44,808 nucleotides of DNA from an uncultured Alcanivoracaceae bacterium (GCA_913061105.1 CAJXVJ010000004.1:1-44808); one strand, 5' to 3'. Shown: positions 34,695 through 44,064, counted from the first letter of the stretch. Program-made: numbers and translations. Notes: a model not told the origin generated them from the letters alone.

Positions 34695-35341
34695 TGAGTT
34701 TTGTTGAAGATTTTCAGAACCTTGATTATTCGAATCCTGGTGGATTGCCATCTTGGTTTAAACTTTCATCAGTAATATTACTCATGATTGTTATTATCGG
34801 CTTAGGTTATTATTTACAAATTAACGATCAAACATTATTGTTAAAAGAAGAAGAGGCCAAAGAAAGATCAGCAAAAGGACGATATAAAATAAAAAGAGAA
34901 AAGGCAGCTCAATTACCTGCGTATAAAGCTCAGTTAGAAGAGATGAAGATAATTCTTAATTCTATGTTAAGGCAGTTGCCAAGTAAAAATCAAATATCAG
35001 ATATAATAGTTGATGTATCACAAACTGCATTGGCAAGTGGAATCGATAATGAATTGTTTAAGCCTGGAGCAGAAACGTTAAAAGATTTTTATGCAGAGAA
35101 ACCTATTTCTTTAAAAATGGTTGGTAAATATCACCAGTTTGGAGAATTTGTTAGTGGTGTGGCATCTTTGCCAAGAGTTGTCATCTTAACTATGCACGAT
35201 ATATCACTGAAACCAGTTACTGAAGGTGAGAATGGCGTCCTTTTGCTTGAAGGGACAGCTAAAACTTATCGGTATCTAGATGATGATGAACAAGCTGCAA
35301 TGGATGATAAATTGGCAAAAGAAGCTGCGGGTGGTAAATAA
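34694..35341 (+). CDS. pilO: Type IV pilus assembly protein PilO
   Basis: Bitopic inner-membrane protein, 215 residues. One membrane helix (about 24-44, VILLMIVIIGLGYYLQI), a coiled coil (about 50-100) that pairs with PilN, then the periplasmic domain with PSKNQISDIIVDVSQTALASGI and PISLKMVGKYHQFGEFVSGVASLPRVV, the classical PilO signature. Its ATG overlaps the pilN stop and follows an AAGGAG ribosome-binding site. Confidence 0.95.
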   Translation: MSFVEDFQNLDYSNPGGLPSWFKLSSVILLMIVIIGLGYYLQINDQTLLLKEEEAKERSAKGRYKIKREKAAQLPAYKAQLEEMKIILNSMLRQLPSKNQISDIIVDVSQTALASGIDNELFKPGAETLKDFYAEKPISLKMVGKYHQFGEFVSGVASLPRVVILTMHDISLKPVTEGENGVLLLEGTAKTYRYLDDDEQAAMDDKLAKEAAGGK

Positions 35342-35343
35342 TT

Positions 35344-35874
35344 ATGAAAATTATTAAAATACTTTCATTGTTTCTTATTTTTATATTATTGGTCTCTTGT
35401 AATAAGGACAAATCAGATCTAGATAGATTTTTTAATGATGCTAAGGCGATTCCTGCAAAGCAAATTGAACCTCTTCCAGAAATTAATTCTCCAGAGGTTT
35501 TTGTTTATCAAGCAGAGAATCTTAGAGATCCTTTTTCAAATGATTTAGAAATTTTAGAAACGCTTAATACTGATGATGTCCCTTTAGTTGAAGGTGAAGG
35601 ACCTGATTTAAATAGAAGAAAAGAAACATTAGAAAACTTTCCATTAGATGGACTATACATGGTAGGAACATATAATCAAAATAATACTTTTTGGGGCTTG
35701 GTTCAAGATCCTGAAAATGTTATACATCGGGTATCTTTAAATGAGCACATAGGCCAAAATTATGGTGAGATAGTCCAAATTTCAGAAGATCAAATTGATG
35801 TATCTGAATGGGTGGCTGATGGTTTAGGTGGGTGGATAAAAAGAGAAGCTAGTATTGCGTTGAGAGAAGAATAA
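35344..35874 (+). CDS. pilP: Type IV pilus lipoprotein PilP
   Basis: Inner-membrane lipoprotein of 176 residues that links PilN/PilO to the secretin PilQ. The signal peptide ends in lipobox LVSC (Cys19). A flexible part contains RDPFSND (the usual RDPF motif), then the beta domain: LENFPLDGLYMVGTYNQN (PilP signature), WGLVQDPENVIHRVSLNEHIGQNYG. It starts two bases after the pilO stop and its stop overlaps the pilQ start. Confidence 0.93.
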   Translation: MKIIKILSLFLIFILLVSCNKDKSDLDRFFNDAKAIPAKQIEPLPEINSPEVFVYQAENLRDPFSNDLEILETLNTDDVPLVEGEGPDLNRRKETLENFPLDGLYMVGTYNQNNTFWGLVQDPENVIHRVSLNEHIGQNYGEIVQISEDQIDVSEWVADGLGGWIKREASIALREE

Positions 35875-38093
35875 TGAATATATTAGTGGGTATTGCAAAA
35901 ATAATTGAATCAAAAACTGTTAACAAAAGGCTTGAAAATAGAATGAAAACAAGAACTTATACACATAACAAATTATATAATAAATTGTTAATATTAGTGC
36001 TCATGTTAGCATCTACATCAATAATGGCTCAGCTGAAATTGGAATCTGTAGATTATAATAGTAACTTGGATGGCAGTGTAGAATTTCACTTGAAATTCGA
36101 TGGCGACATTGATAAACCTGATGTGTTCCAAACAGCTCAACCTGCTCGTTTAGCATTTGATATGTTGGGAGTACAGAACGAATCTGGTGTTAAGGTCTTA
36201 CCCGTTTCAAAAGGTGTGACTAAAAGTATGAGAATCGTTTCAGCTAATAATAAAACAAGGGCTGTGATTGATTTGATTAAATCAGCACACCATGAATTAA
36301 GTGTTAGTGGTAATGAGTTGACAGTGACTATTTTTGGTTCTTCAGGTTCTGAATTGTCAAATAACAACTCTCAAGATAATTCATATTCTATTAATAATAT
36401 CGATTTTAGACGTGGTAAAGATGGCCAAGGAAGAGTGATTGTTACATTCAATAAACCAGGTGCATTGGTTAATCTGAGAGAAACTGCTGATACAATTCAA
36501 TTAGACATGAAATCAACTGCCTTACCAGAACGCCTAGACAATAAATTAGATGTCATTGATTTTGCTACTCCTGTCTCTTTTGTAGATGTTAAGACTAGAA
36601 ATGGCGATGTTAAAGTTGTTATTAATGCAGAAGGTGCTTATGAACACTTTGCTTATCAAACGGGAAATCAATATGTTATTGAAATCAGTGAATTAGAAGA
36701 GGAAGTTGAAAATAATGCATCCTTATTGGTAAAAGACATAGTTTATGAAGGACATAAAGTATCCTTTAATTTTCAAGACATTGAAGTAAGATCTGTCTTA
36801 CAATTGATTGCAGATGCTTCTCAGTTGAATCTTGTGGTAGCTGATACGGTTGAAGGTAATGTCACTTTAAGATTAAATGATGTTCCATGGGATCAAGCTT
36901 TAGACATTGTGCTAAACAGCAAGCAATTAGATAAACGCAGAAAAGACAATGTTATTTGGATTGCACCTGCAAAAGAAATAGCAGATAGAGAACAACAAGA
37001 ATTAGAAACATTAAGAGGCAAAGAAGAATTTGAACCTTTAAGAACTATTTATATTCAAATTAATTATGCTAAGGCTGAAGAATTTGCAGTATTACTTACA
37101 GGCGGAAAAGAATTGGAAGGAAATCGAGTACCTGGCGATGTTCAAGCCAGTGGTTTATTATCTCCAAGAGGTTCAGTATCATTTGATGAAAGAACAAATA
37201 CATTGTTGGTATCTGACATATCAGATAAATTAAGAGAAGTTGAAGAAATTGTAAGGAAACTAGATATACCAGTTAGACAAGTTCAAATTGAATCTCGAAT
37301 CGTCATAGCCACTGATAAATTTGGTGATGAATTGGGTGTAAAATTTGGTGTTACTGGGTCTAAGGAGGACTCTCATGGAAACATCCTTAGTACAGGTGGA
37401 TCTCTTGATGCATTGGATAGACTAAATTCTCGTGCAATTACAAATAGAAATAATAGTGCCAGTGGATCTGGATTACCAAACTTTGATCCAGGCAGTCCAT
37501 CTCTGGGTGAGAGGTTAAATGTTAATTTACCAGCTGTGGCTGGTAATGCAGGAGGTTGGGCGTTCAGTATTTTAGCTGCAGATTATTTACTTGATCTTGA
37601 GTTAACGGCATTAGAAACTGAAGGTCGCGGAGAAGTTATTTCAACACCTAGAGTGGTTACTACAAATCAAAAAGAAGCTACTATTAAGCAAGGTGTACAA
37701 ATACCATATGAAGAAACTGCTGCTTCACCAACTGGTGTCCCCACTATTAGTTTTAAGGATGCTGTCTTAGAATTAAAAGTAACTCCACTTATTACTCCTG
37801 ATGATCGTGTAGATTTAACACTTAAAGTGACAAAAAATACTGTTGGGCAGTTTTTCAATGGTGTACCATCGATAGATACCAGAGAAATAGATACAAGGGT
37901 ATTGGTAGGAAATGGTCAAACAATCGTGTTAGGTGGAGTTTATGAACAAGTTAAATTAGTCAATAAATCTAAAGTTCCCATATTAGGTGATATACCAGGA
38001 TTAGGCGCATTATTTAGAAATAAAGCTGTTCAAAATGATAAAGCGGAATTGTTAATATTTATCACCCCAACAATTATTAAAGAGAGTCTATAA
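35874..38093 (+). CDS. pilQ: Type IV pilus secretin PilQ
   Basis: Outer-membrane secretin through which the pilus exits, 739 residues. Order: signal peptide ending SIMA, two AMIN domains that bind peptidoglycan (first begins KLESVDYNSN), secretin N0/STN (SFNFQDIEVRSVLQLIAD), N1 (IQINYAKAEEFAVLL) and the C-terminal gate/barrel region (GEVISTPRVVTTNQKEA, VPILGDIPGLGALFRN, ELLIFITPTII). The ATG at 35874 overlaps the pilP stop and follows GAGAGAAG, as at pilM, but gives a long N-region before the hydrophobic core; the ATG at 35943 would give a normal signal peptide, and I cannot decide between them. The next gene begins within 36 bases instead of the aroK that often follows pilQ. Confidence 0.94.
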   Translation: MNILVGIAKIIESKTVNKRLENRMKTRTYTHNKLYNKLLILVLMLASTSIMAQLKLESVDYNSNLDGSVEFHLKFDGDIDKPDVFQTAQPARLAFDMLGVQNESGVKVLPVSKGVTKSMRIVSANNKTRAVIDLIKSAHHELSVSGNELTVTIFGSSGSELSNNNSQDNSYSINNIDFRRGKDGQGRVIVTFNKPGALVNLRETADTIQLDMKSTALPERLDNKLDVIDFATPVSFVDVKTRNGDVKVVINAEGAYEHFAYQTGNQYVIEISELEEEVENNASLLVKDIVYEGHKVSFNFQDIEVRSVLQLIADASQLNLVVADTVEGNVTLRLNDVPWDQALDIVLNSKQLDKRRKDNVIWIAPAKEIADREQQELETLRGKEEFEPLRTIYIQINYAKAEEFAVLLTGGKELEGNRVPGDVQASGLLSPRGSVSFDERTNTLLVSDISDKLREVEEIVRKLDIPVRQVQIESRIVIATDKFGDELGVKFGVTGSKEDSHGNILSTGGSLDALDRLNSRAITNRNNSASGSGLPNFDPGSPSLGERLNVNLPAVAGNAGGWAFSILAADYLLDLELTALETEGRGEVISTPRVVTTNQKEATIKQGVQIPYEETAASPTGVPTISFKDAVLELKVTPLITPDDRVDLTLKVTKNTVGQFFNGVPSIDTREIDTRVLVGNGQTIVLGGVYEQVKLVNKSKVPILGDIPGLGALFRNKAVQNDKAELLIFITPTIIKESL

Positions 38094-38128
38094 AAGTGTT
38101 ATTCAAAAATTATACAGGTATTAATACA

Positions 38129-40837
38129 ATGAAAAAATCAATATATGCATTTTTGTTATTTGCAGTAGTTATAACATTATCTTCATGTGGCGGAGGTGGT
38201 GGTGGTGCAACTGGCGGTGGTAACCCTATAGATCCACCAGCAGATGGTTTTAATGTTCAATTGGTTCCATTGGCATTTAGTCTGCCAGCAAATACTTTGG
38301 ACTATCCAGCGTTTTTAGGCTCTCCCTTTTTAACACAATTACAAGTGAGAGTGTCATTTCCAAATGGTTCTGTAGCTCCAGATGGCACTACGGTTAATTT
38401 AAGCACATCTAATGCCTCAGTGGCGTTTATTTCATTATCTGATGATCTGAATACTCCACTTTCTGCTGCCAATTTAACAACCAATGGTGGCGTCGCCAAC
38501 TTTTTTATTAACAGTTTAAATCCGGGTAATGCAACATTTACAGCATCTGCTTCGACTGGAGGAAGGTCTTATTCTGGAAGCTTAATTTTTGCTGTTACAG
38601 AAGGACCTGATCCTGAATTTCAGCAATTGGCTGTAGTTGCTCCAAGAACAACATTGCCAGTGAACGATTTAAATGTTGCGTATTTTCCAGGAACGCCTTT
38701 CACGATGGAAGCTGACATACAATTTAGAGATGTATTTGGTAATTTCACAAATCCTTTAGGTGATGGTGATTCTTCATCAGTTGCCGTATCTGTAAATCCT
38801 GTTAGTGTATTGTATTTTACAACATTGGATGATCCTGCAACACCAGATATAAATGAATTTTTTGAAGGACTCGGACAAGGGCCTGTAAATATGGTGGCAG
38901 GTCATGGCACAATATTTTTATGGTCTCAAGAGATTCCTGGAACAGCAACAGTGACTGTTAACGCTGTTGAAGTAGGTTCTGAAAGACAATTAGAAACTAC
39001 TTTTACAGTAGAGGTAGTTGACGGTACTGATCCTCAAATACCAACAGATGTTAATATCAATTCTACTGGAGCTTTATATGTCAATGGATCTGGTGGCACA
39101 ACCAGTCAACCTATCAGTGTTGTTGTACAAAGCGGAAATCTACCAGTTGCTGATCCACAAGTAAATAATGTTCAATTGACCATGATTACAGATGGAGCCA
39201 ATAGTGGTGAAACACTTTCTGGAGTTAATTATGCTGGCAACAGTGTTCAAGGAACCAGTATTAATATTGCAACAGTTAATGGAGTTGCTAATGCACTTGC
39301 CAATAGTGGTACAAATCCCAATACAATAACAGTCACCTCAACAGTGGATAAAGCTGACAATAATGTTGATAACGGAATTCAAGAACCACTTTCATCAGTA
39401 GCATCAATTATTGTAAGTGATGGTGTATTATGGGGGTTAGAAATCACAAATTCTACTCTAGATGTCTTAACTGTAAATGGTAGTTCAACTGGTGAAGGTG
39501 TAAATTTAGTTTATGATTTCCAAGATGGTACTTATAGTTTTACTTTAAGTGCAAGTGCAACAGATAAAGCCGGTAACCCAGCTCTGCCACAAACGGTACA
39601 ATTTGGTATGATAAATAGCCCGATATCAGGATATCCATTAGAGGGATCAGGACAATTTGATATTTCTGGTTTTAATGGTGATCCACAAGAAGGAGGTTCA
39701 AGTTTTACCGCAGTCGATGGTAATTTCTTTACAGCTGGTGGTGGTGTACAAATAAGTGACACATTATTAGTATTCGGAGAAGAGTTACAAGGCAATGAAG
39801 ACTTAGAAAGTGCCGTAACAGTTGAATCAATTAATACATCATCAAGTTTAAGTATTGTTGAAACATTCAATAGAAATGATGAAACGGGTTCAATTAATAA
39901 TGATTTTGGAATTTTTCCTTATGCAATTGGCCGAAATGTAGATGGTAATATTACTGGAACAGCTTTTATTAACGAACTAGGTGTGGCTACGACAACAATG
40001 AATTACCCTGTTTCACAATTAGGAAGAATAGCTGCTGTTTATGTAAAAGGTCAAGGAGCCATTAATAACAATGTTGCAAAATCTGTTACGGATGTTGAGT
40101 TCATAGCATTCCCTGGAGTAGAGGGTTTTGGTGGTAACAGTAGTACGTTAACTGTTTCACCTAGTATAATTCCAGGCAATACAAGCGTTGGAATTAATGT
40201 CTGCTTAAGAGATTCAGCTCAAAATCCTTTACCAGGAAGGTTTGTTTCTTTCAATTTTGTAGGTCAAGGTCAAGGGTCGATTGACGGAGTTTCTGGAGCT
40301 GGAACAATGCCCACAGCAACTGGTTTTAACGGCTGTACGTTTGGTGTTGTTACTACTTCAGCAATATTACCAGGAAATGAAGGTTCTGGTTTTAATTTTG
40401 CATCAGGTAATGTTACATGTGATTTAGAAAATTCAAACAACACGAATTGTTTAGATGTAACGGCTTCAGATAATGGGGTGTTAAATGCAAATCCTTCTTC
40501 ATATATTGGTAGAGGTTCAATTAAAATAATCTTAACCTTATATGATGGATCAGGAAACCCAATAGCAGGCGCGCCACTTTCAGGTACGTGTGATCAAGTT
40601 GCTGGCGGATCTTTATCATTGGTTGCTGGGCCTTCCTTAACAAATGCAGATGGAAGATCATCTGTGACTGTCTCAGTTTCATTAGATGCGCCAATGGGAG
40701 GTTTGAGTGGATCTTGTACATTTGCTACTCCAAACGGTACACCGACTGTAGATGTTCACTTTAGTGGTGGAGATGCTTGTTTAACTCAAAACCCAAGTCC
40801 ATTGCCACCAAATGATGCATGCCCTGTTGTTCCATAG
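38129..40837 (+). CDS. Large Ig-like lipoprotein in the pil operon
   Basis: A 902-residue lipoprotein: signal peptide with lipobox LSSC (Cys20) followed by a glycine run. The mature chain is a series of Ig-like beta units resembling bacterial Ig-like (Big_1/invasin) domains. Two early units are related to each other (about 45-157 and 166-305; compare LPANTLDYPAFLGSPF with LPVNDLNVAYFPGTPF). Later units include VSFNFVGQGQGSID and SLTNADGRSSVTVSV. The C-terminal 200 residues hold about eight cysteines (CLRDSAQNPLPG, CDLENSNNTNCLD, CDQVAGG, CTFATPNG), so disulfides are likely. It lies 36 bases after pilQ and before a strong terminator, so it should be made with the pilus machinery. An in-frame GTG at 38096 is possible but would spoil the signal peptide. 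Role unknown: adhesion or secretin stabilisation are guesses. Confidence 0.82.
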   Translation: MKKSIYAFLLFAVVITLSSCGGGGGGATGGGNPIDPPADGFNVQLVPLAFSLPANTLDYPAFLGSPFLTQLQVRVSFPNGSVAPDGTTVNLSTSNASVAFISLSDDLNTPLSAANLTTNGGVANFFINSLNPGNATFTASASTGGRSYSGSLIFAVTEGPDPEFQQLAVVAPRTTLPVNDLNVAYFPGTPFTMEADIQFRDVFGNFTNPLGDGDSSSVAVSVNPVSVLYFTTLDDPATPDINEFFEGLGQGPVNMVAGHGTIFLWSQEIPGTATVTVNAVEVGSERQLETTFTVEVVDGTDPQIPTDVNINSTGALYVNGSGGTTSQPISVVVQSGNLPVADPQVNNVQLTMITDGANSGETLSGVNYAGNSVQGTSINIATVNGVANALANSGTNPNTITVTSTVDKADNNVDNGIQEPLSSVASIIVSDGVLWGLEITNSTLDVLTVNGSSTGEGVNLVYDFQDGTYSFTLSASATDKAGNPALPQTVQFGMINSPISGYPLEGSGQFDISGFNGDPQEGGSSFTAVDGNFFTAGGGVQISDTLLVFGEELQGNEDLESAVTVESINTSSSLSIVETFNRNDETGSINNDFGIFPYAIGRNVDGNITGTAFINELGVATTTMNYPVSQLGRIAAVYVKGQGAINNNVAKSVTDVEFIAFPGVEGFGGNSSTLTVSPSIIPGNTSVGINVCLRDSAQNPLPGRFVSFNFVGQGQGSIDGVSGAGTMPTATGFNGCTFGVVTTSAILPGNEGSGFNFASGNVTCDLENSNNTNCLDVTASDNGVLNANPSSYIGRGSIKIILTLYDGSGNPIAGAPLSGTCDQVAGGSLSLVAGPSLTNADGRSSVTVSVSLDAPMGGLSGSCTFATPNGTPTVDVHFSGGDACLTQNPSPLPPNDACPVVP

Positions 40838-40856
40838 GCATATTTCATAATTCGTT

Positions 40857-40889
40857 AAAAATGCAAACTTTCGGGTTTGCATTTTTTTT
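40857..40889 (+). terminator. Strong intrinsic terminator of the pil operon
   Basis: AAAATGCAAAC (40857-40867/8) pairs with GTTTGCATTTT (from 40875) around a TTTCGG loop, and eight T follow the last A (40882-40889). It sits 20 bases after the stop of the Ig-like lipoprotein gene and closes the pilMNOPQ transcription unit. Confidence 0.88.
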
Positions 40890-40947
40890 GTCTATGAGTT
40901 TTAATGCCATAAATGTTAGACTAAGCTATTTACCAACCAAAGAATAA

Positions 40948-41838
40948 ATGAATTACCCAACCATAAAACAGTTGAGATACTATATCGCTTTAGTTGAGCA
41001 TAACCATTTTGGTCAAGCCGCTCAAAGTTGTTTTGTTTCACAATCTGCCTTCTCTGTTGCGATAAAAGAACTAGAAACAATTCTTGATGCCAATTTGGTA
41101 GATAGAACAAATAAATCTGTAACAGTGACTACTATTGGAAAAGAAACTTACACACAAGCTAAAGTTGTTATTCAAGAATTATCACACTTAGTTGAATTGT
41201 CTCACGGTAATAAAAAGCCTTTGTCTGGAAAACTATCTTTGGGAATAATACCAACGATTGCTCCATTCCTATTATCAAAATTTGTATTCAATTTACAAAA
41301 AGAATACCAAAATTTAGAGTTATACTTAAATGAGGGCATGACTTTAAACCTTTATGATAAATTAATAAATGGAGATTTAGATGTCATTCTCATTGCTTTG
41401 CCTTATGCATTGAAACAAGTAGAATCTATGTCTTTATTCAAAGACAATTTCAATCTGGTATATAAAACAAACAGTAAATGGATTCAATCAAATAAGCAGT
41501 ATAATATTCCATTAGATGAAAGCGTTTTACTATTAGAAGATGGTCATTGTATGCGCAATCATGCCTTAAGTGCTTGTAAGTTTGAAAGCTTAGATAAAAT
41601 TAGTAATTATTCTGCAAGCAGTATATTGACCTTAGTTGAAATGGTGAAAAGTGATATTGGCGTCACGTACCTTCCTGAAATGTCACTTGACTCTCATTTG
41701 ATTGCTCAATCAGAACTCGAAATACAAAAATTAGACAAAGAAAGCTATCGTGAAATTGGATTGGTTTGGAGAAAAGGCAGTTCAAGAGTCAATGAATTTA
41801 AATTGTTAGGTGAGTTTATTAAGGCAAACCACTTATAA
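40948..41838 (+). CDS. oxyR: LysR-family regulator, OxyR type
   Basis: A 296-residue LysR-type activator. The N-terminal winged helix-turn-helix (about 1-62) reads TIKQLRYYIALVEHNHFGQAA and SQSAFSVAIKELE. The effector domain contains LLEDGHCMRNHALSAC: Cys201 and Cys210 are separated by eight residues exactly like the redox pair Cys199/Cys208 of E. coli OxyR, and the GHC motif is diagnostic. It should sense hydrogen peroxide by disulfide formation. No peroxidase, catalase or dps gene is adjacent, so its targets lie elsewhere. Its stop overlaps the start of a DMT transporter gene (TAATG). Confidence 0.87.
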   Translation: MNYPTIKQLRYYIALVEHNHFGQAAQSCFVSQSAFSVAIKELETILDANLVDRTNKSVTVTTIGKETYTQAKVVIQELSHLVELSHGNKKPLSGKLSLGIIPTIAPFLLSKFVFNLQKEYQNLELYLNEGMTLNLYDKLINGDLDVILIALPYALKQVESMSLFKDNFNLVYKTNSKWIQSNKQYNIPLDESVLLLEDGHCMRNHALSACKFESLDKISNYSASSILTLVEMVKSDIGVTYLPEMSLDSHLIAQSELEIQKLDKESYREIGLVWRKGSSRVNEFKLLGEFIKANHL

Positions 41839-42713
41839 TGGGATTAGGGGAGTTTTACTCATTGCTGTGCGCTCTCTTGTGGGCATTCGCAGTAATTTTT
41901 TATAAAAGAGCTGGAGATCATTTCAATGCCTATGAAATGAATTTATTCAAGTCTGCCTTTGTTCTACTTTTAATGATACCAACTGTATTAATTACAGATG
42001 GCTTGACTATCCCTGATATAGAGCAATCCCAATTTTGGTTGATATTTGTCAGTGGTTTTTTTGGCATTATGTTAGCCGACTTTTTCTATTTACGTGCCTT
42101 ACAATTAATTGGTGCAAGTCTTACTGGGATTACTGGTAGTTTATACAGCCCGTTTGTAGTCGGATTATCCTTGTTGTTTCTCAGTGAAAGTTTATTGTTT
42201 TCGCAATACATTGGGATGATACTGGTTCTTGCTGGTGTTGTTCTTGTTGGGTATCGAAAAAAATCACTAATTATTGAGCACCCTCCTATAAAAGGTTTTG
42301 TCTATGCAACCCTAGCAGTTTTTTTCACTGCATTAGGAATAGTAATGATCAAACCTGTCAGTAATGAATTGCCATTCTTTTGGATTATTCTAATCCGTTC
42401 TTTTGCTGGATATATCACCATGGCAGCCTATGGTTTAATACTTAAAAAACCCCAATCAATACTCCACGTAATAAAAGCAAAAGGTGGCAAGTGGCTAATC
42501 ATTGGTGCATTCATTGGTCAGTATATATCTATGATGGTGTGGGTAGCAGGATATAAATATACCAGTGCTTCAATTGCATCGATCTTGAATGAAACTGCAT
42601 CAGTATTCATTTTGATTCTATCTTGGTTAATGTTGGGAGAACACTTAACCAAAAGAAAAGTCTTAGGTGTAATGATAACAATTAGTGGCGTAGTCATGGT
42701 ATTAAATTTATAA
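41838..42713 (+). CDS. EamA/DMT-family transporter
   Basis: Inner-membrane protein of 291 residues with ten predicted membrane helices arranged as two EamA repeats (about 1-137 and 150-291), the second ending ASIASILNETASVFILILSW and GVMITISGVVMVL. Members export metabolites such as amino acids, purines or cofactors; the substrate cannot be read from sequence. It is translationally coupled to the OxyR-like gene, so it may help during oxidative stress. No terminator is visible before the next promoter at 42721. Confidence 0.88.
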   Translation: MGLGEFYSLLCALLWAFAVIFYKRAGDHFNAYEMNLFKSAFVLLLMIPTVLITDGLTIPDIEQSQFWLIFVSGFFGIMLADFFYLRALQLIGASLTGITGSLYSPFVVGLSLLFLSESLLFSQYIGMILVLAGVVLVGYRKKSLIIEHPPIKGFVYATLAVFFTALGIVMIKPVSNELPFFWIILIRSFAGYITMAAYGLILKKPQSILHVIKAKGGKWLIIGAFIGQYISMMVWVAGYKYTSASIASILNETASVFILILSWLMLGEHLTKRKVLGVMITISGVVMVLNL

Positions 42714-42720
42714 ATAGGTA

Positions 42721-42762
42721 TTGACAATCAATATAATAGTGTATTAATATACTAATACACTA
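42721..42762 (+). promoter_or_regulatory. Promoter and palindromic operator of the GntR-ABC operon
   Basis: A consensus -35 TTGACA (42721-42726) is followed at about 15-18 bp by -10-like TATTAA/TAATAT (42742-42750). Overlapping the -10 is a perfect inverted repeat: TAGTGTATTA (42737-42746), six-base spacer, TAATACACTA (42753-42762). A further half-site, CTAATACA, follows directly at 42760-42767. Position and symmetry fit autorepression by the GntR protein encoded 17 bases downstream. Confidence 0.7.
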
Positions 42763-42778
42763 ATACAAGTTAATAATA

Positions 42779-43180
42779 TTGTCACCACCAATCATACATC
42801 TATTTTCACTCAATCCAGGTTCTGGCGTGCCGATCTTTAGGCAATTGATTGACCAAATCAAACAAGCCATCCGCATGAATCTATTGGTTAATGGTGAACA
42901 GTTACCTTCAGTTCGAGTCTTGGCCAGTGCATTACAAATCAACCCCATGACAATATCTAAAGCTTTTTCACAATTAGAAATTGAAGGCGTACTCATTCGT
43001 AAACGGGGTGTTGGTATGTTGGTAGCTGAAGTACAAGAGAATGGCCATATTTCTTCATCAATCGAAACACCATTGCAAAAGTTTATTGAGAATGCACACA
43101 AAGAAAATCTCTCAAATGATCAAATCATGGCATTGGTGCAACAATATTTATCCATCCAATCACAAGAGAAATCAAAATGA
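42779..43180 (+). CDS. GntR-family regulator, YtrA subfamily
   Basis: A 133-residue transcriptional repressor. The N-terminal winged helix-turn-helix has the YtrA pattern: GSGVPIFRQLIDQIKQAIR, NGEQLPSVRVLASALQINP, TISKAFSQLEIEGVL and KRGVGMLVAE, followed by a short dimerising helix region (about 90-133) and no large effector domain, as in YtrA. The only sensible start is TTG at 42779; the next ATG (residue 33) would cut the DNA-binding domain. YtrA-type regulators usually repress the ABC genes that follow, and here the ATPase gene overlaps its stop (ATGA). Confidence 0.88.
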   Translation: MSPPIIHLFSLNPGSGVPIFRQLIDQIKQAIRMNLLVNGEQLPSVRVLASALQINPMTISKAFSQLEIEGVLIRKRGVGMLVAEVQENGHISSSIETPLQKFIENAHKENLSNDQIMALVQQYLSIQSQEKSK

Positions 43181-44064
43181 ACAACTCAGTTATTTCAATA
43201 AAAAACATGTGCAAATCCTACAAAGAGAAACAGGTGTTAAAAGACCTCAATTGGGAAATTGAAAAGGGCGATATTATTGCCTTATTAGGAAAAAATGGAG
43301 CGGGTAAAAGCACGTTGATAGAATCTATTATGAACTTGCGTGACCACCAATCTGGAGAATTAAAAATTTGGGGCAATCAATGGAAAAACTTACCACAAAC
43401 CAGGTGTGAAAAAATTGGATTTGTTGCTCAAGATATCGCAGGTTTTGAATGGATGCGTGTTCACGAATTTTTGAATTACTTGGGCAGTTTTTTTCCTTCC
43501 TATGACAAGGCTTATTGTGATGAGCTAAGGTCTCGTTGGGACATTGATGCCAAACAAAAAGTAGCAGAATTGTCGGGTGGTCAAACCCAGATTCTGCATG
43601 TAATACAAGCGATATCATGTAATCCAGAGTTATTAATTCTAGATGAGCCAGTTGCACATTTAGATCCAAATATGCGCAGAAAATTCATATCTGAATTGAT
43701 TAACCTTTGTGCTAAAAATGAAACAACCATTATTTTCTCAAGTCACATAATATCTGATTTAGAAAGGGTGGCCAATAAAGTGGCGCTATTAAAAGACGGT
43801 AAAATTCAGGTGAATTATGATATAGAAGAGTTAAAAGCCAATATAGCCCATTTGAAAATATCTGCTGAAGCACCCTTAGAACAAAGTGAATACTACTCAC
43901 AGTTAAGAAGTTGGCATGCTTATACCAATGGTGCTACAGCAAAACTGGTTGTTCCGATGCAGCAATCAATTCAAGAGTTTATTAACAATGCACCCCATGA
44001 AATTGAAGCCACTCCCATTTCTCTGGAAGATTGGTATTTAGAGGTGAGTCATGAGTCCGATTAG
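43177..44064 (+). CDS. ABC transporter ATP-binding protein
   Basis: Cytoplasmic ATPase subunit, 295 residues. Walker A GKNGAGKST (38-46), Q-loop VAQD, signature ELSGGQ (131-136), Walker B LLILDEP (152-158) and switch His190 in FSSHI. The C-terminal 80 residues form an accessory region typical of drug- or lipid-type exporters (YtrB/CcmA-like). The gene is sandwiched between the YtrA-type regulator and a membrane protein gene, both overlapping, so the three form an exporter operon induced by whatever the GntR protein senses, plausibly a cell-envelope stress. Confidence 0.92.
   Translation: MNNSVISIKNMCKSYKEKQVLKDLNWEIEKGDIIALLGKNGAGKSTLIESIMNLRDHQSGELKIWGNQWKNLPQTRCEKIGFVAQDIAGFEWMRVHEFLNYLGSFFPSYDKAYCDELRSRWDIDAKQKVAELSGGQTQILHVIQAISCNPELLILDEPVAHLDPNMRRKFISELINLCAKNETTIIFSSHIISDLERVANKVALLKDGKIQVNYDIEELKANIAHLKISAEAPLEQSEYYSQLRSWHAYTNGATAKLVVPMQQSIQEFINNAPHEIEATPISLEDWYLEVSHESD

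Noticed and set aside
38096-38128. GTG at 38096 as start of the Ig-like lipoprotein
   Set aside because: It would add 11 residues ahead of a complete lipoprotein signal peptide; the ATG at 38129 gives the standard MKKS start.
42732-42737. TATAAT as -10 of the GntR promoter
   Set aside because: It lies only five bases after the TTGACA -35; a -10 within the following palindrome has workable spacing.
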